A DNA stretch of 64,000 bases from Actinomycetospora succinea (GCF_004363095.1 NZ_SNYO01000004.1:601736-665735); one strand, 5' to 3'. Counted from the first letter of the stretch, positions 36,126 to 44,653 are shown. The notes: a model not told the origin generated them from the sequence alone. Numbers and translations: made by a program.

Positions 36126-37135
36126 CAGTGGGTCGGTGGCAGCCCGGGGACGGGCGCGGGGAAGCTGGGCAGCGTGGTCCCGCGCAGGCTGCCGAGGTAG
36201 ACGTGGTCGAGGTGCGGGCCGCCGAAGGTGACGCTGGCGAGCCAGGGCGCGAGGGTGCCGCCGGTCGCCGACAGGGTCTCGAAGCCGACGGCCTGCCCGG
36301 CGGCGAACTCCGCCTCGAAGCGCGCGGTGGCCTCGGGGTCGCCGTCGCAGAACAGCTCGAGGAGCTCGCCCTCGGGCGTCAGGGCGACCAGGCGGTCGGC
36401 GAAGATCATCGTCGCCCAGAGGTTGCCGTGGCTGTCGAAGGTGATGCCGTCGACGAGGCCGTCGCCCATCGAGCTCGGCCCGAAGACCTCGCGCTCGAGC
36501 ACGGAGGCGTCGTCGGCGATGCGCAGGCGCGTGACGCGCTTGCCGGTCGTCTCGGCGACGTAGAGCCACTGCTCGTCGGCGTCGAACCGGATCTCGTTGG
36601 TGAAGGCGAAGCCGTCCGCGACGACGCGCAGGCCGCGGTCGTCGAGGACGGCGACGTACCCGTCGGCCACGTGCCGGCCGATCGCGTCGCTCCACGGGTT
36701 GACCATGGTCGACACCGTGATCCAGGTCCGGCCGCGCCGGTCCCGGAGGACGAAGTTGACCTTGCCCAGCGGCTGCCCGTCGATCGTGTCGTACAGGGTG
36801 CGGACGGTGCCGCCCCGGTCCATGACCTCGAGGGCGTCGGTGCCGAAGTTGGCGATCAGGAAGTCGCCGCCCTCGGTGAAGGCGAGGCCGTTGGGCAGCG
36901 TGCCGGTGAGCAGGCTCCCCGCCATGTCCCGCTCGGTGTCGAAGTGCCCCGACGGGCGCGCCGCGACGAGGTCCTGCGTGCCGTCCGGGCCGATCCGGAC
37001 GACGCCGCCCCGCGCGTCCGCGGTCCAGAGCGTGCCGTCGCGCTCGGCGAGGATGCACTCGGGCCGCTGGAGGTCCCGCCCGACCGTGCGGACGGCGGCC
37101 GGGTCGAACTCCCAGGTCAGGAGAGGGTTCGGCAT
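36122..37135 (-). CDS. SMP-30/gluconolactonase family protein
   Basis: A 337-residue six-bladed beta-propeller of the SMP-30/LRE family. Segments such as RPECILAERDGTLWTAD, LPNGLAFTEGGDFLIANFG, FTNEIRFDADEQWLYVAET and DGLVDGITFDSHGNLWATM carry the conserved metal-binding Glu, Asn and Asp of calcium-dependent lactonases. In an aromatic operon it could open a lactone formed after ring cleavage or hydroxylation. It overlaps the hydroxylase stop by one base (TGATG) and the hydrolase start by four. Confidence 0.85.
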   Translation of the reverse strand: MPNPLLTWEFDPAAVRTVGRDLQRPECILAERDGTLWTADARGGVVRIGPDGTQDLVAARPSGHFDTERDMAGSLLTGTLPNGLAFTEGGDFLIANFGTDALEVMDRGGTVRTLYDTIDGQPLGKVNFVLRDRRGRTWITVSTMVNPWSDAIGRHVADGYVAVLDDRGLRVVADGFAFTNEIRFDADEQWLYVAETTGKRVTRLRIADDASVLEREVFGPSSMGDGLVDGITFDSHGNLWATMIFADRLVALTPEGELLELFCDGDPEATARFEAEFAAGQAVGFETLSATGGTLAPWLASVTFGGPHLDHVYLGSLRGTTLPSFPAPVPGLPPTHW

Positions 37136-38250
37136 CAGAACGGCTGGGCGATCTGGGCGAAGGCCTGGCCCATCAACCCGGCGTGGTCCGCGCCGGGCGT
37201 GCCCGGGTGCGTCTCCCAGAAGCTGATCTGCGCCGAGGTCTCCACGACGTACCGGCACCGGTCGAACCGGCGCTTGCCGAACGTGCGCAGGCCGTCGTCG
37301 ACGCCCGCGCCGGCCCCGAGCTCCTCGCCGAGGGCGACCGCGTCCTCCAGGCACATCGCGGCGCCCGCGGCGAGGTGCGGGGTCGTGGCGTGCGCGGCGT
37401 CGCCCAGCACGAGGACGCGGTCGCGGTGCCACGGCTCGCCGACGAGGAGGTTCTCGAAGCTCGTGTAGTTGATCGGCGTCGTGGCCCTGACCTCCGCGCG
37501 CGCCGTCGCGGCGAACCCGCCGAACGGCGCGAGGCGCTCGCGCACCGCCGCCGGCGCGTCCGGGCCCGGGCGGAAGCTCGTGTCGATCGGGAAGAGCACG
37601 TACATGTACATGCTGTCCGGCCCGGTGGGCGTGAAGCCGATCGTGGTGTCCTCGCCGCCGACGATCTGGCACTCGGTGGTCAGCTCGGCGGGCCGCGACA
37701 GCACGACCCGGTAGATGCCCTGCCCCAGGAACCGGATCTCGACGTCGCCGTGGACGAGCCGGCGCACGGTGGAGCGCAGGCCGTCCGCGCCGACGACCAG
37801 GTCGTAGCGCGAGCGCTCACCGCCCGCGAGCGTCACGGTCGCCGATCCGCCGTGGTGCTCGATGCCGGTGACCTCGGCGCCGGTGCGCACCGTGACCCCG
37901 GCCCGCTGCGCGCGGGCGAGCAGGATGCGGTGCAGCTCGGGGCGCATCATCCCGACCATGCCGGGGTGGTCCGTCCCGACCGCCTTCGGCAGCGGGAAGC
38001 GCGTGATCTGGTGGCCCGCCGGGTCGAACAGCTCGAAGTCGTCCATGGCGTAGCCGTGGGCGAGGCAGTCCTCGTAGACCCCGAGCCGGTCCAGCGCCCG
38101 GAGGGCGGCCCCGACGAGGGTGATGCCGCTGCCGAGCGCGTGGATCTCCGACTCGCGCTCGACGAGCTCGACGTCGATGTCCCGGGAGGCGAGGGCGGTG
38201 GCGGCGGCGAGCCCACCGATCCCGCCCCCGACGACCAGTGCCCGTGTCAT
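37135..38250 (-). CDS. FAD-dependent aromatic monooxygenase (paralogue 1)
   Basis: A 371-residue class A flavoprotein monooxygenase of the UbiH/PHBH superfamily. It has the ADP-binding VVGGGIGGLAAATAL, the DG motif VVGADGLRSTVR and the FAD/ribityl motif VLVLGDAAHATTPHLAAG. It should hydroxylate an aromatic or N-heteroaromatic ring with NAD(P)H. It leads the operon with the SMP-30 and hydrolase genes. It is closely related along its whole length to the monooxygenase at 51011, with shared stretches such as FTPTG-DSMYMYVLFPI and TPGADHAGLM. An operator-like LysR box lies 81-97 bp upstream. Confidence 0.9.
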   Translation of the reverse strand: MTRALVVGGGIGGLAAATALASRDIDVELVERESEIHALGSGITLVGAALRALDRLGVYEDCLAHGYAMDDFELFDPAGHQITRFPLPKAVGTDHPGMVGMMRPELHRILLARAQRAGVTVRTGAEVTGIEHHGGSATVTLAGGERSRYDLVVGADGLRSTVRRLVHGDVEIRFLGQGIYRVVLSRPAELTTECQIVGGEDTTIGFTPTGPDSMYMYVLFPIDTSFRPGPDAPAAVRERLAPFGGFAATARAEVRATTPINYTSFENLLVGEPWHRDRVLVLGDAAHATTPHLAAGAAMCLEDAVALGEELGAGAGVDDGLRTFGKRRFDRCRYVVETSAQISFWETHPGTPGADHAGLMGQAFAQIAQPF

Positions 38251-38330
38251 GGCGCTCCTCCCTCGGGGCTGTGCCGACGACGCTAGGGGCGTTTCGTCGG
38301 GGGGAGATAGCGACGCGTGTCGATGCGAGC

Positions 38331-38347
38331 CATCGGCCCCATCGATG
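38331..38347. promoter_or_regulatory. LysR box 1 (CATCG-N7-CGATG) upstream of hydroxylase operon
   Basis: CATCGGCCCCATCGATG is a dyad with a T-N11-A core, 81-97 bp upstream of the FAD monooxygenase start. It shares all ten arm bases plus the AT before the second arm with the boxes at 39331 and 41600. Confidence 0.72.
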
Positions 38348-38355
38348 ACCGGCGT

Positions 38356-39279
38356 CTAGGGATCCATGGCCGCCGCGGCGCGCCGGACGCGGTCGCGCAG
38401 CCAGCGGTGCGCCGGGTCCGCGTCGGTGCGGGGGGACCAGAACATCGCCTCGGTCATCGGCGGGACGTCGAACGGCGGCTCGAGCAGCCGGATCGGCAGG
38501 TGGGACGCGAAGGCGACGGCGAGACGCTCGTGCAGCAACGCCATGAGGCGCGTGCCCGGCAGCATCAACGGCTGGATGACGAAACTCTGGGTGTGCACGT
38601 CGACGTGCCGGTCGATGCCGAGGCGACGGAGCCGGAGCTCGCTGATCGTCATCCCCGGGGCGCCGTCGTAGGCGAGGTAGGGGAGCGTGCGGAACTGGTC
38701 GGCGGTGATCTGCTCCCCGACGTCGGGGTGGTCGCGGTCGACGGCGACCACGAACCGCTCGGAGAACAGCGGCGCGGAGCGCACCTCGGCGCCCCGGGCC
38801 GCGAGCTCCGTCGGGAGGATGAGCAGGTCCAGCTCGGAGCGGACGAGACGCTCGACCGCGTCGGAGGTGGCCGGCCGGACGTTGAGGCGCAGCTTCGGCG
38901 CCTCCGCCTCGAGCGCGGCCAGGAGCGGGCGCAGCAGCACCAGGAGCACGTAGTCGCTGGCCATCAGCGCGAAGGTCCGCTGGTCGGTCCGCGGGTCGAA
39001 CTCGCGGGTCGCGCGCACCGTCGACTCGATTGTGTCGAGCGCGTCGCGGATGGGCCCGACGAGCTCGAGCGCCGTCGGGGTCGGGGTCAGCGACCGCCCC
39101 TCGCGCACCAGGAGCGGGTCGCCGAAGAACTTCCGCAGCCGCGCCAGCGACGCGCTCATCGCCGGCTGCCCCACCGACAGCCGCTCCGCCGCCCGCGTCA
39201 CGTTGCACTCGGTGATCAGGACGTCGAACGCGACGAGCAGGTTCAGGTCCAGCTGCGGCAGCAGCGAGTCGCGGTCCAT
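38356..39279 (-). CDS. LysR-type transcriptional regulator (NodD/aromatic type)
   Basis: A 307-residue LysR protein with an N-terminal winged HTH (LDLNLLVAFDVLITECNVTR, then SVGQPAMSASLARLRKFFGDPLLV) and a periplasmic-binding-type effector domain. The NodD/PcpR-like look of the HTH and its setting suggest an aromatic inducer. It lies between the hydroxylase operon and the dioxygenase-P450 operon. The same 17-bp dyad is found upstream of its own start, upstream of the hydroxylase operon and upstream of the dioxygenase operon, so it is the likely regulator of the island. Confidence 0.9.
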   Translation of the reverse strand: MDRDSLLPQLDLNLLVAFDVLITECNVTRAAERLSVGQPAMSASLARLRKFFGDPLLVREGRSLTPTPTALELVGPIRDALDTIESTVRATREFDPRTDQRTFALMASDYVLLVLLRPLLAALEAEAPKLRLNVRPATSDAVERLVRSELDLLILPTELAARGAEVRSAPLFSERFVVAVDRDHPDVGEQITADQFRTLPYLAYDGAPGMTISELRLRRLGIDRHVDVHTQSFVIQPLMLPGTRLMALLHERLAVAFASHLPIRLLEPPFDVPPMTEAMFWSPRTDADPAHRWLRDRVRRAAAAMDP

Positions 39280-39329
39280 CGTCGGCGCCCTCCTCCGAGG
39301 GACGTCACGCTACCGCGATCACGGCCCGG

Positions 39330-40535
39330 TCATCGACGTGATCGATGTCGGACAGTCAGCGGCAGGCTGTCGAACCCGCGGAGCATGCGGTTCGGCTTGC
39401 GGACGAACGGTCCGGCGAGGTGGACCCCCGCGGCGTTCGCGACGAGCTCCTCGAGCACGACCCTCCCGATCATCCGGGCCACCGGCGCGCCCAGGCAGAA
39501 GTGGACACCGCGCCCGAAGGCGAGGTGGTCGTTGGGGCTCCGATCGACGAGGAACCGGTCCGGGTCCGCGAACCGGCGCGGGTCCCGGTTGGCGCTGCCG
39601 AAGGCCGCCATCACCCGCGAGCCCGCGGGCAGGGTGACCCCGGCGACCGTGGTCTCGGCCGTGGTGACGCGGAAGAACCCCGGCTGGACCGGCGACTCGT
39701 ACCGGAGGGCCTCCTCGATCGCCGCCGGCACGAGGTCGGGGCGTTCGACCAGCAGGGCCCACTGGTCGGGGTGCGTCGCGAGGGCGTGCGCGAGGTTGCC
39801 CAGCATGTTCACCGTCGTGTCCATGGCCGCGACCAGGATCCCGCCGAGCAGGGAGACGACCTCGCCCTGACCGAGCTCGCCCCGCCCGCCGGCCTGCACG
39901 ATGCGGTCGGCCCACCCGTCGGCGACGTACTCGCCGTCCGCGGCGATCTGGGCGACGAAGCCGAACAGCCCGCCGGTGGCCTCCGCGAGGGCGGGCGTCT
40001 CGCCGCCGGCCGGGCAGCCCATCGAGTCGAAGATCGTCGACGCTCACCGGCAGTACTCCTGGCGGTGGCGGTCGGGGTAGCCCATCAGCTCGGCCATCAC
40101 CGTCGTCGGCACGGGCTGCGCGACCTGGTCGATCCAGTCGACCTGCCCCTCGGCCAGGGCGACCTCGAGCGCCCGGCCCACGAGCTCCCGCACGCGGGGC
40201 TCCAGCGCGCCGATGGCCTTCGGGGTGAAGTCCCGGGCGACGGCGCGGCGGACACGGGTGTGGTCGGGCGGGTCGGTGGAGAGGATGACGCCGCCCTCCT
40301 CCGGTGTGGCGACGGGTTCGAGACCCGCCCCCGTCGCGGACGAGAACGTCTCCCAGTCGCGCAGCACCGCCGCGACGTCGTCGTACCGCGAGATCAGCCA
40401 GACGCCGTAGCGGTCGAGGTGGGCGCACGGCGCCTCGTCGCGCAGGACGGCGTAGGCGGGGTAGGGGTCGTCGCGGTGCTCGGCGCCGAACGGGTCGAAC
40501 GCACTCGCCGCCGCGGGTCCCGAGATCGCGGTCAT
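39330..40535 (-). pseudogene. Cytochrome P450 interrupted by an in-frame TGA
   Basis: A full-length bacterial class I P450 (401 codons) except that codon 164 (40044-40046) is TGA, in the sequence YCR-stop-ASTIFDSMG. Trp (TGG) at this place fits the family, so this looks like a single-base nonsense change. The I-helix is AAMDTT (about 236-241), ExxR is EALR (275-278), and the heme ligand is C347 in FGRGVHFCLG. The frame is the same on both sides. The ATG at 40535 overlaps the dioxygenase stop (ATGA), so it is the second gene of that operon. A restart at the ATG at 40022 could give only the C-terminal 230 residues. It may be a sequence error rather than a real pseudogene. Confidence 0.8.
39331..39347. 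promoter_or_regulatory. LysR box 2 (CATCG-N7-CGATG) upstream of lysR
   Basis: CATCGACGTGATCGATG is a dyad with arms CATCGA and TCGATG and a T-N11-A core, 52-68 bp upstream of the lysR start. It overlaps the last codons of the P450 gene. Position and symmetry fit autoregulation. Confidence 0.75.
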
Positions 40536-41542
40536 CGCACGGCCCACGGGTTGGTGAGGTCCTCGTGCAGCTGCGGCGACACCCCGTCCTCGGTGCCCGC
40601 CATCCCGGCCGCCGTCGGGAAGGCGTCCATCATCGAGTCGGGCATGTGCCAGTTGCGGAAGAAGTCGTTCGACCCCTGCGAGGGCCGCCACGTCCGGGCG
40701 CGCCAATCGGGCACGTAATTGCGGTAACCGCCCGAGTTGAGCTCGACCCGCAGGCTACTCGGTTCCCGGAAGTAGAGGAAGTTCTGTTCCCCGATGCCGT
40801 GGACCGACGGCCCGTACTCGATGGGCGTCCCGTTCTCGATGAGGATGTCGGCCGCGCGGTTCAGGTCCTCGGGGTGGTCCGCCCAGAAGGCGATGTGGTG
40901 GACGCGCCCGGCCGTCGCGGACGTGTCGATGACGATCCCGAGATCGTGCGACTTCTCGTTGGTGGTCAGGACCGAGAAGACGGTGACGGGCGCGTCCTCG
41001 AGGTCGGTGAAGGCCATGACGCGGAACCCGAGGACGTCGGAGTACCACTGCGCGAAGCCGCGCACGTCCGAGGCCGCGATGGTCACGTGGTCGAGGAAGC
41101 GCGGCGCCGCGCCGTGGCTGCTGCGCCGCTCCGGGCGGTCCGGGTACGTGGACTCGTAGCCCGCCTCGGCGACGAACGGCGGGACGTCCCAGACCAGGCT
41201 CATCCGGTGCCCGAACGGGCCGACGAAGGTGAAGGTGCGGCCCTGGGCGGGCAGGTCGTCGCGCCACACGCCCTGGATGCCCGCGGCCTCCACGCGCCCG
41301 ACGAGCTCGTCGAGCGCGGCCTCGCTGTCCGCCCGCCACGTCATGTCCGCGAGCCCGGCGTCCGGGCCAGGGGCGACGACGACGCTGTGGCGGTAGTGGT
41401 CGCCCCAGCAGCGCAGGTACACCTTCCCGTCGGCGCGGTCGACGACCCGCAGGCCGAAGCGCTCCACGTAGAACGCGACCGACGACTCGACGTCCGGGGT
41501 CGTGATCTCGAGGGAGATCAGGTGGCTCAGCAGCCTCGTCAT
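40532..41542 (-). CDS. Two-domain extradiol dioxygenase (VOC family)
   Basis: A 336-residue type I extradiol dioxygenase of the catechol 2,3-dioxygenase/BphC group, with two vicinal-oxygen-chelate modules. The C-terminal module carries the iron ligands: H152 in FLDHVTI, H215 or H216 in RVHHIAFW, and E267 in LRVELNSG, with a conserved Tyr in NFLYFREP. It should cleave a catechol-like ring meta to the hydroxyls. The start MTRLLSHLISLEITTPD at 41542 is preferred over an upstream ATG at 41602, which lies in the dyad-rich promoter region. Its stop overlaps the P450 start. Substrate is not determined. Confidence 0.87.
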   Translation of the reverse strand: MTRLLSHLISLEITTPDVESSVAFYVERFGLRVVDRADGKVYLRCWGDHYRHSVVVAPGPDAGLADMTWRADSEAALDELVGRVEAAGIQGVWRDDLPAQGRTFTFVGPFGHRMSLVWDVPPFVAEAGYESTYPDRPERRSSHGAAPRFLDHVTIAASDVRGFAQWYSDVLGFRVMAFTDLEDAPVTVFSVLTTNEKSHDLGIVIDTSATAGRVHHIAFWADHPEDLNRAADILIENGTPIEYGPSVHGIGEQNFLYFREPSSLRVELNSGGYRNYVPDWRARTWRPSQGSNDFFRNWHMPDSMMDAFPTAAGMAGTEDGVSPQLHEDLTNPWAVR

Positions 41543-41587
41543 GCCGGAAACGCTATTTCGGCGCTCAGATCGCCGGAAACAATTGTT
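41543..41587. promoter_or_regulatory. Direct repeats and palindrome upstream of the dioxygenase
   Basis: GCCGGAAAC occurs at 41543-41551 and 41572-41580, 29 bp apart. The second copy runs into AACAATTGTT, a perfect 10-bp palindrome at 41578-41587. In this GC-rich region the AT-rich palindrome stands out and may belong to the promoter of the dioxygenase-P450 operon. Confidence 0.5.
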
Positions 41588-41599
41588 GTCGATTCCTGT

Positions 41600-41616
41600 C
41601 ATCGCGCGGATCGATG
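41600..41616. promoter_or_regulatory. LysR box 3 (CATCG-N7-CGATG) upstream of the dioxygenase
   Basis: CATCGCGCGGATCGATG, with the same arms and T-N11-A core as boxes 1 and 2, lies 58-74 bp upstream of the extradiol dioxygenase start. It is also 154-170 bp upstream of the divergent LigB-type gene, so it could serve both. Confidence 0.75.
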
Positions 41617-41769
41617 TGTTCGCGACGAGCGGGACCGCCGGGCGCGGTTTCGCGTCGTGAACAGGCCTCCGGCCGAGGGGTCGACGGCGAGAGAGGGCAG
41701 CGTCGATCGGAGTGCCGGTCGGCCCGGGTCGTAGGCTCGACGGCCCGCGTCACCGACGGAGGAGCAACG

Positions 41770-42639
41770 ATGGCGGCGCCCGACGACACGCTCATGCCGG
41801 CCGCGTTCCTCGGCCACGGCAACCCGATGAACGCGCTGGCGGACAACCGCTACACCGCCGCGTGGCACTCGCTCGGGACGTCGGTCCCGCGCCCCCGCGC
41901 GATCCTCGTGATCAGCGCGCACTGGTACATCAACGCGACGGCCGTCACCGTGATGCCGCGGCCGCGCACCATCCACGACTTCTACGGCTTCCCCCGCGAG
42001 CTGTTCGCCGTCGACTACCCGGCGCCGGGGCTGCCCGAGCTCGCCGACGAGGTCAGCGAGGTCGTGCACCCGACCTGGGTGGGGGCGGACGTCGACAGCT
42101 GGGGGATCGACCACGGGACCTGGTCGGTCCTGCTGCACGCGTTCCCGGACGCGTCGATCCCGGTGGTCCAGCTGTCGATCAACGCCGAGAAGCCCCTCGA
42201 CTACCACCTCGAGCTCGGCGCGCGGCTCGCTCCGCTGCGCCGGCGGGGCGTCCTGATCATCGGCAGCGGCAACGTCGTGCACAACCTCGGGGCGATGAGC
42301 TGGGAGCTCGCCGACGACGGCTACGACTGGGCCCGGCGCTTCAGCGACGTCTCGCGCGAGCGGATGCTCACCGCGCCCACGGAGTTCGCCGCGCTGGACG
42401 CCCACGCCGACTTCCGCACGGCCGTGCCGACCCCGGACCACTTCATCCCGGCCCTCTACTTCGCCGGGCTGGCCGGTGCGGAGGCGACCTCCGGGGTCGA
42501 CGTCCTCGTGGACGGCTACGCCTACGGGTCCCTGTCCATGACCGCCTACACGCTCGACGCGTCGTGCCCGGCGGCCCCGGACGGAGCCGGGGCCCCGCGG
42601 CCGCCCGCCGACCTGCCGCCCGACGCGTCGAACATCTGA
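41770..42639 (+). CDS. LigB/DODA-type class III extradiol dioxygenase
   Basis: A 289-residue protein of the 4,5-DOPA-extradiol-dioxygenase/YgiD family. The metal site residues are H15 in FLGHGNPMN, H50 in VISAHWY, and later His residues in GNVVHNLG and in TPDHFIPALYFAG. Plant and bacterial members open catechol rings, but many bacterial ones have unknown substrates. The ATG at 41770 follows GGAGCAAC. It is divergent from the other dioxygenase and shares its regulatory region, so it may act on the same or a related substrate. The C-terminal 25 residues are Pro/Ala-rich. Confidence 0.88.
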   Translation: MAAPDDTLMPAAFLGHGNPMNALADNRYTAAWHSLGTSVPRPRAILVISAHWYINATAVTVMPRPRTIHDFYGFPRELFAVDYPAPGLPELADEVSEVVHPTWVGADVDSWGIDHGTWSVLLHAFPDASIPVVQLSINAEKPLDYHLELGARLAPLRRRGVLIIGSGNVVHNLGAMSWELADDGYDWARRFSDVSRERMLTAPTEFAALDAHADFRTAVPTPDHFIPALYFAGLAGAEATSGVDVLVDGYAYGSLSMTAYTLDASCPAAPDGAGAPRPPADLPPDASNI

Positions 42640-42754
42640 CGCCCACACCTGCTCACGGCGTCACTTTCGGGTCAACTCCACACCACCCGCGATCACTCTC
42701 GTGAAGAGTCCGGGCCACCAGCGATCACCGGCTCGACACCACGAGGCGCCCACC

Positions 42755-43507
42755 ATGACCGCCACCAGCACCCGACCGACGTCGTCACCCCCGTGGACCG
42801 TCACGGCCTCGCGGCTCTGGCACCTGCTGATCGCCGCCGTCGTCGGCGCCGCCCTGGTCATCCAGGTGGGGCTCATCGTTACCGGCGGCCCCGACCCCAA
42901 CAGCGGCGAGGCCGTCGGCTCGCTCGGGATCGGCACCCGGGTGATCCAGACGCTGAGCTACTTCACCATCCAGAGCAACATCCTCGTGCTGATCGTCGCG
43001 GTCTCCCTGGTGATCGATCCCGTGCGGGACGGACGGGTCTGGCGCGTCCTGCGGCTCGACGCCCTGCTGGGCATCACCATCACCGGCCTGGTCTACGACC
43101 TGGTCCTCGTCGACTACGTCCACCCCAGCGGATGGCAGCTCGTCGCCACCATCGGCTTCCACTACATCTCGCCCTGGGCGACCCTGCTCGGCTGGCTGCT
43201 CTTCGGGCCCCGCCCTCGCATCGACCGCAGCACCGTGGCCTGGGCGTTCGTGTGGCCGCTCGCCTGGATCGCCTACACGTTCGTCCGCGGCGCGCTGGTC
43301 GGCTGGTATCCCTACCCGTTCCTGGACGTCGACCGGATCGGGTACGCGAGGTCGATCGTCAGCACGGCGGTCGTCTTCGCGGTGGCCCTCGTCCTGGTGG
43401 CGATCTTCGCGGGGATCGACCGGTTCCGCACCGTCGGCGCGACACCCGCTCCGAGCCCGCGGAGTGTGCGCGCCGTCGACGATCGGGAGGAAGCGCCCCA
43501 GGCCTGA
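42755..43507 (+). CDS. Pr6Pr family membrane protein
   Basis: A 250-residue polytopic membrane protein with about six segments. It resembles the Pr6Pr/FAR-17a-like family: a long loop GPDPNSGEAVGSLGIGTRVIQTLSYFT, then TIQSNILVLIVAVSLV and a conserved SPWATLLGWLLFGPRP. Function unknown. I chose the ATG at 42755 (MTATSTRP); the longer form from 42701 adds unlikely sequence. The gene's last 14 codons and stop lie in a 51-bp segment found again, at about 90% identity, at 44581. Confidence 0.83.
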   Translation: MTATSTRPTSSPPWTVTASRLWHLLIAAVVGAALVIQVGLIVTGGPDPNSGEAVGSLGIGTRVIQTLSYFTIQSNILVLIVAVSLVIDPVRDGRVWRVLRLDALLGITITGLVYDLVLVDYVHPSGWQLVATIGFHYISPWATLLGWLLFGPRPRIDRSTVAWAFVWPLAWIAYTFVRGALVGWYPYPFLDVDRIGYARSIVSTAVVFAVALVLVAIFAGIDRFRTVGATPAPSPRSVRAVDDREEAPQA

Positions 43508-43514
43508 CCCCGGC
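43464..43514 (+). repeat. 51-bp direct repeat, copy 1
   Basis: This segment covers the last codons and stop of the Pr6Pr gene and recurs at 44581-44631 with five mismatches, in the same orientation. The two copies flank the methyltransferase gene. Confidence 0.8.
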
Positions 43515-43554
43515 GGTGGACGGGTGCTCCCGGGCGCGCGCGGTCGGGGTGCCG

Positions 43555-44361
43555 CTACTGGGGTCGGCGTGCGGACACCTGGTGCATGCGGGCCTGGAAG
43601 AACACGGTGTCGGGACGCTGCGCGCCGGCGGCGACCGCGGCCCGGATGGTGTCCAGTCGGTCGGGTGTCGCCGTGCCGGCCGAGGCGACGGCGTCCCGCA
43701 TGTTGTCGAGCAGCTCGGCCAGGAACATCTTCTGCGTCGCGGTGGTCATCGGGTTCTCGACGGTCTCCTCGTGGACGTCGACCAGCCCGGCGGCGGTGAG
43801 GTGGGCGGCGAGACGGGGGCCGATGGTCGGATCGCCGCCGTGGAAGCGGACCGTTGCGGCGTAGACGTCGGCGAGATCGTCCAGCGCCGGCACGGGCGGC
43901 TCGGAGCGCAGGGTCGGGGTGAAGATGTCCTCGACCGCGACGACCCCGCCCGGGCGCACCGCCGAGGCCATCGCCCGGACCACGGCCATCGGGTCGACCA
44001 GGTGACTCAGCACCAGCCGGGCGAACGCGAGGTCGGCACCGGTGTCGGGGAGGCCGTCGCGTCCGGCGTCGGCGTGGAGGAAGGACGCCGGGACGCCGGC
44101 GTCGTCCGCCGCTCGACGGGCGATCTCCAGGGCGCCGTCGTCGAGGTCGACACCGGTCACCCGTCCCGTCGTCCCGACGGCGCGGGCCATCGCGATCGTG
44201 GTCTGGCCGTCACCGCAGCCGACGTCGAGGCAGGAGTCGCCCCCGCGCAGTCCCGCTCGCTCGAGGAAGCGGAGGGTCGAGGACGCCATGACCGTCGCCT
44301 GACGGGCGAGCCGGTCGGCGTCGGTCGCTCCGCCGGCGATGGTGTACGTCGCTCGCTCCAC
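43555..44361 (-). CDS. SAM-dependent methyltransferase, class I
   Basis: A 268-residue methyltransferase with the SAM-binding motif LDVGCGDGQTT, an acidic TGVDLDDGALE and ARLVLSHLVDP. It resembles the UbiE/Coq5-like methyltransferases acting on small molecules; the substrate is unknown. The start is fixed by a perfect Shine-Dalgarno, AGGAGG, 5 bp before the GTG at 44361, so the upstream ATG at 44415 is not used. It runs against its neighbours and lies between the two 51-bp direct repeats, which suggests a later insertion between the Pr6Pr and peptidase genes. Confidence 0.87.
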   Translation of the reverse strand: MERATYTIAGGATDADRLARQATVMASSTLRFLERAGLRGGDSCLDVGCGDGQTTIAMARAVGTTGRVTGVDLDDGALEIARRAADDAGVPASFLHADAGRDGLPDTGADLAFARLVLSHLVDPMAVVRAMASAVRPGGVVAVEDIFTPTLRSEPPVPALDDLADVYAATVRFHGGDPTIGPRLAAHLTAAGLVDVHEETVENPMTTATQKMFLAELLDNMRDAVASAGTATPDRLDTIRAAVAAGAQRPDTVFFQARMHQVSARRPQ

Positions 44362-44471
44362 CCGATCCTCCTGATCAGCGCGGGTACCACGGTGCCGTTC
44401 GATCGGCGCGGTCACCTCGAGGTGCGGTCGGGCACGCGGCCGCGGGTCGGCACCACGCCGACGACGACCAC

Positions 44472-44490
44472 CACGACAGCCTCTGTCGTG
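44472..44490. promoter_or_regulatory. Inverted repeat in the methyltransferase/peptidase gap
   Basis: CACGACAG and CTGTCGTG are perfect 8-bp arms around CCT. It lies 111 bp upstream of the minus-strand methyltransferase and 164 bp upstream of the peptidase gene. It may be an operator or a hairpin. Apart from this and the repeat at 44581, the 292-bp gap holds nothing I can name. Confidence 0.5.
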
Positions 44491-44580
44491 TCCGACGGGG
44501 AGTCGGGCGGACCGGTGCCGATCGTGCCGACCCCGACGTCGCGAGAGAAGCGTCAGGCGGCACCGCCCTCACACGACGGG

Positions 44581-44631
44581 GTGTGCGCGCCGTAGACGAT
44601 CGGGAGGAAGCACACCAGGCTCGACCCCGGC
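44581..44631 (+). repeat. 51-bp direct repeat, copy 2 (remnant of a Pr6Pr gene tail)
   Basis: It matches 43464-43514 at 46 of 51 positions. Read in the frame of copy 1 it encodes VRAVDDREEAHQA, almost the Pr6Pr C terminus (VRAVDDREEAPQA), so it looks like a leftover gene end. It is now in the leader of the M28 peptidase gene. Confidence 0.8.
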
Positions 44632-44653
44632 AACGGTTGACCCGGGAGGCGCG

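Noticed and set aside
40044-40046. Selenocysteine or programmed read-through at the P450 TGA
   Set aside because: P450s do not use selenocysteine here, Trp fits the site, and I saw no SECIS-like hairpin. A point mutation or base error is simpler.
43464-44631. Insertion-sequence ends around the methyltransferase
   Set aside because: The repeats are direct, not inverted, and there is no transposase. Copy 2 reads as a gene tail remnant.
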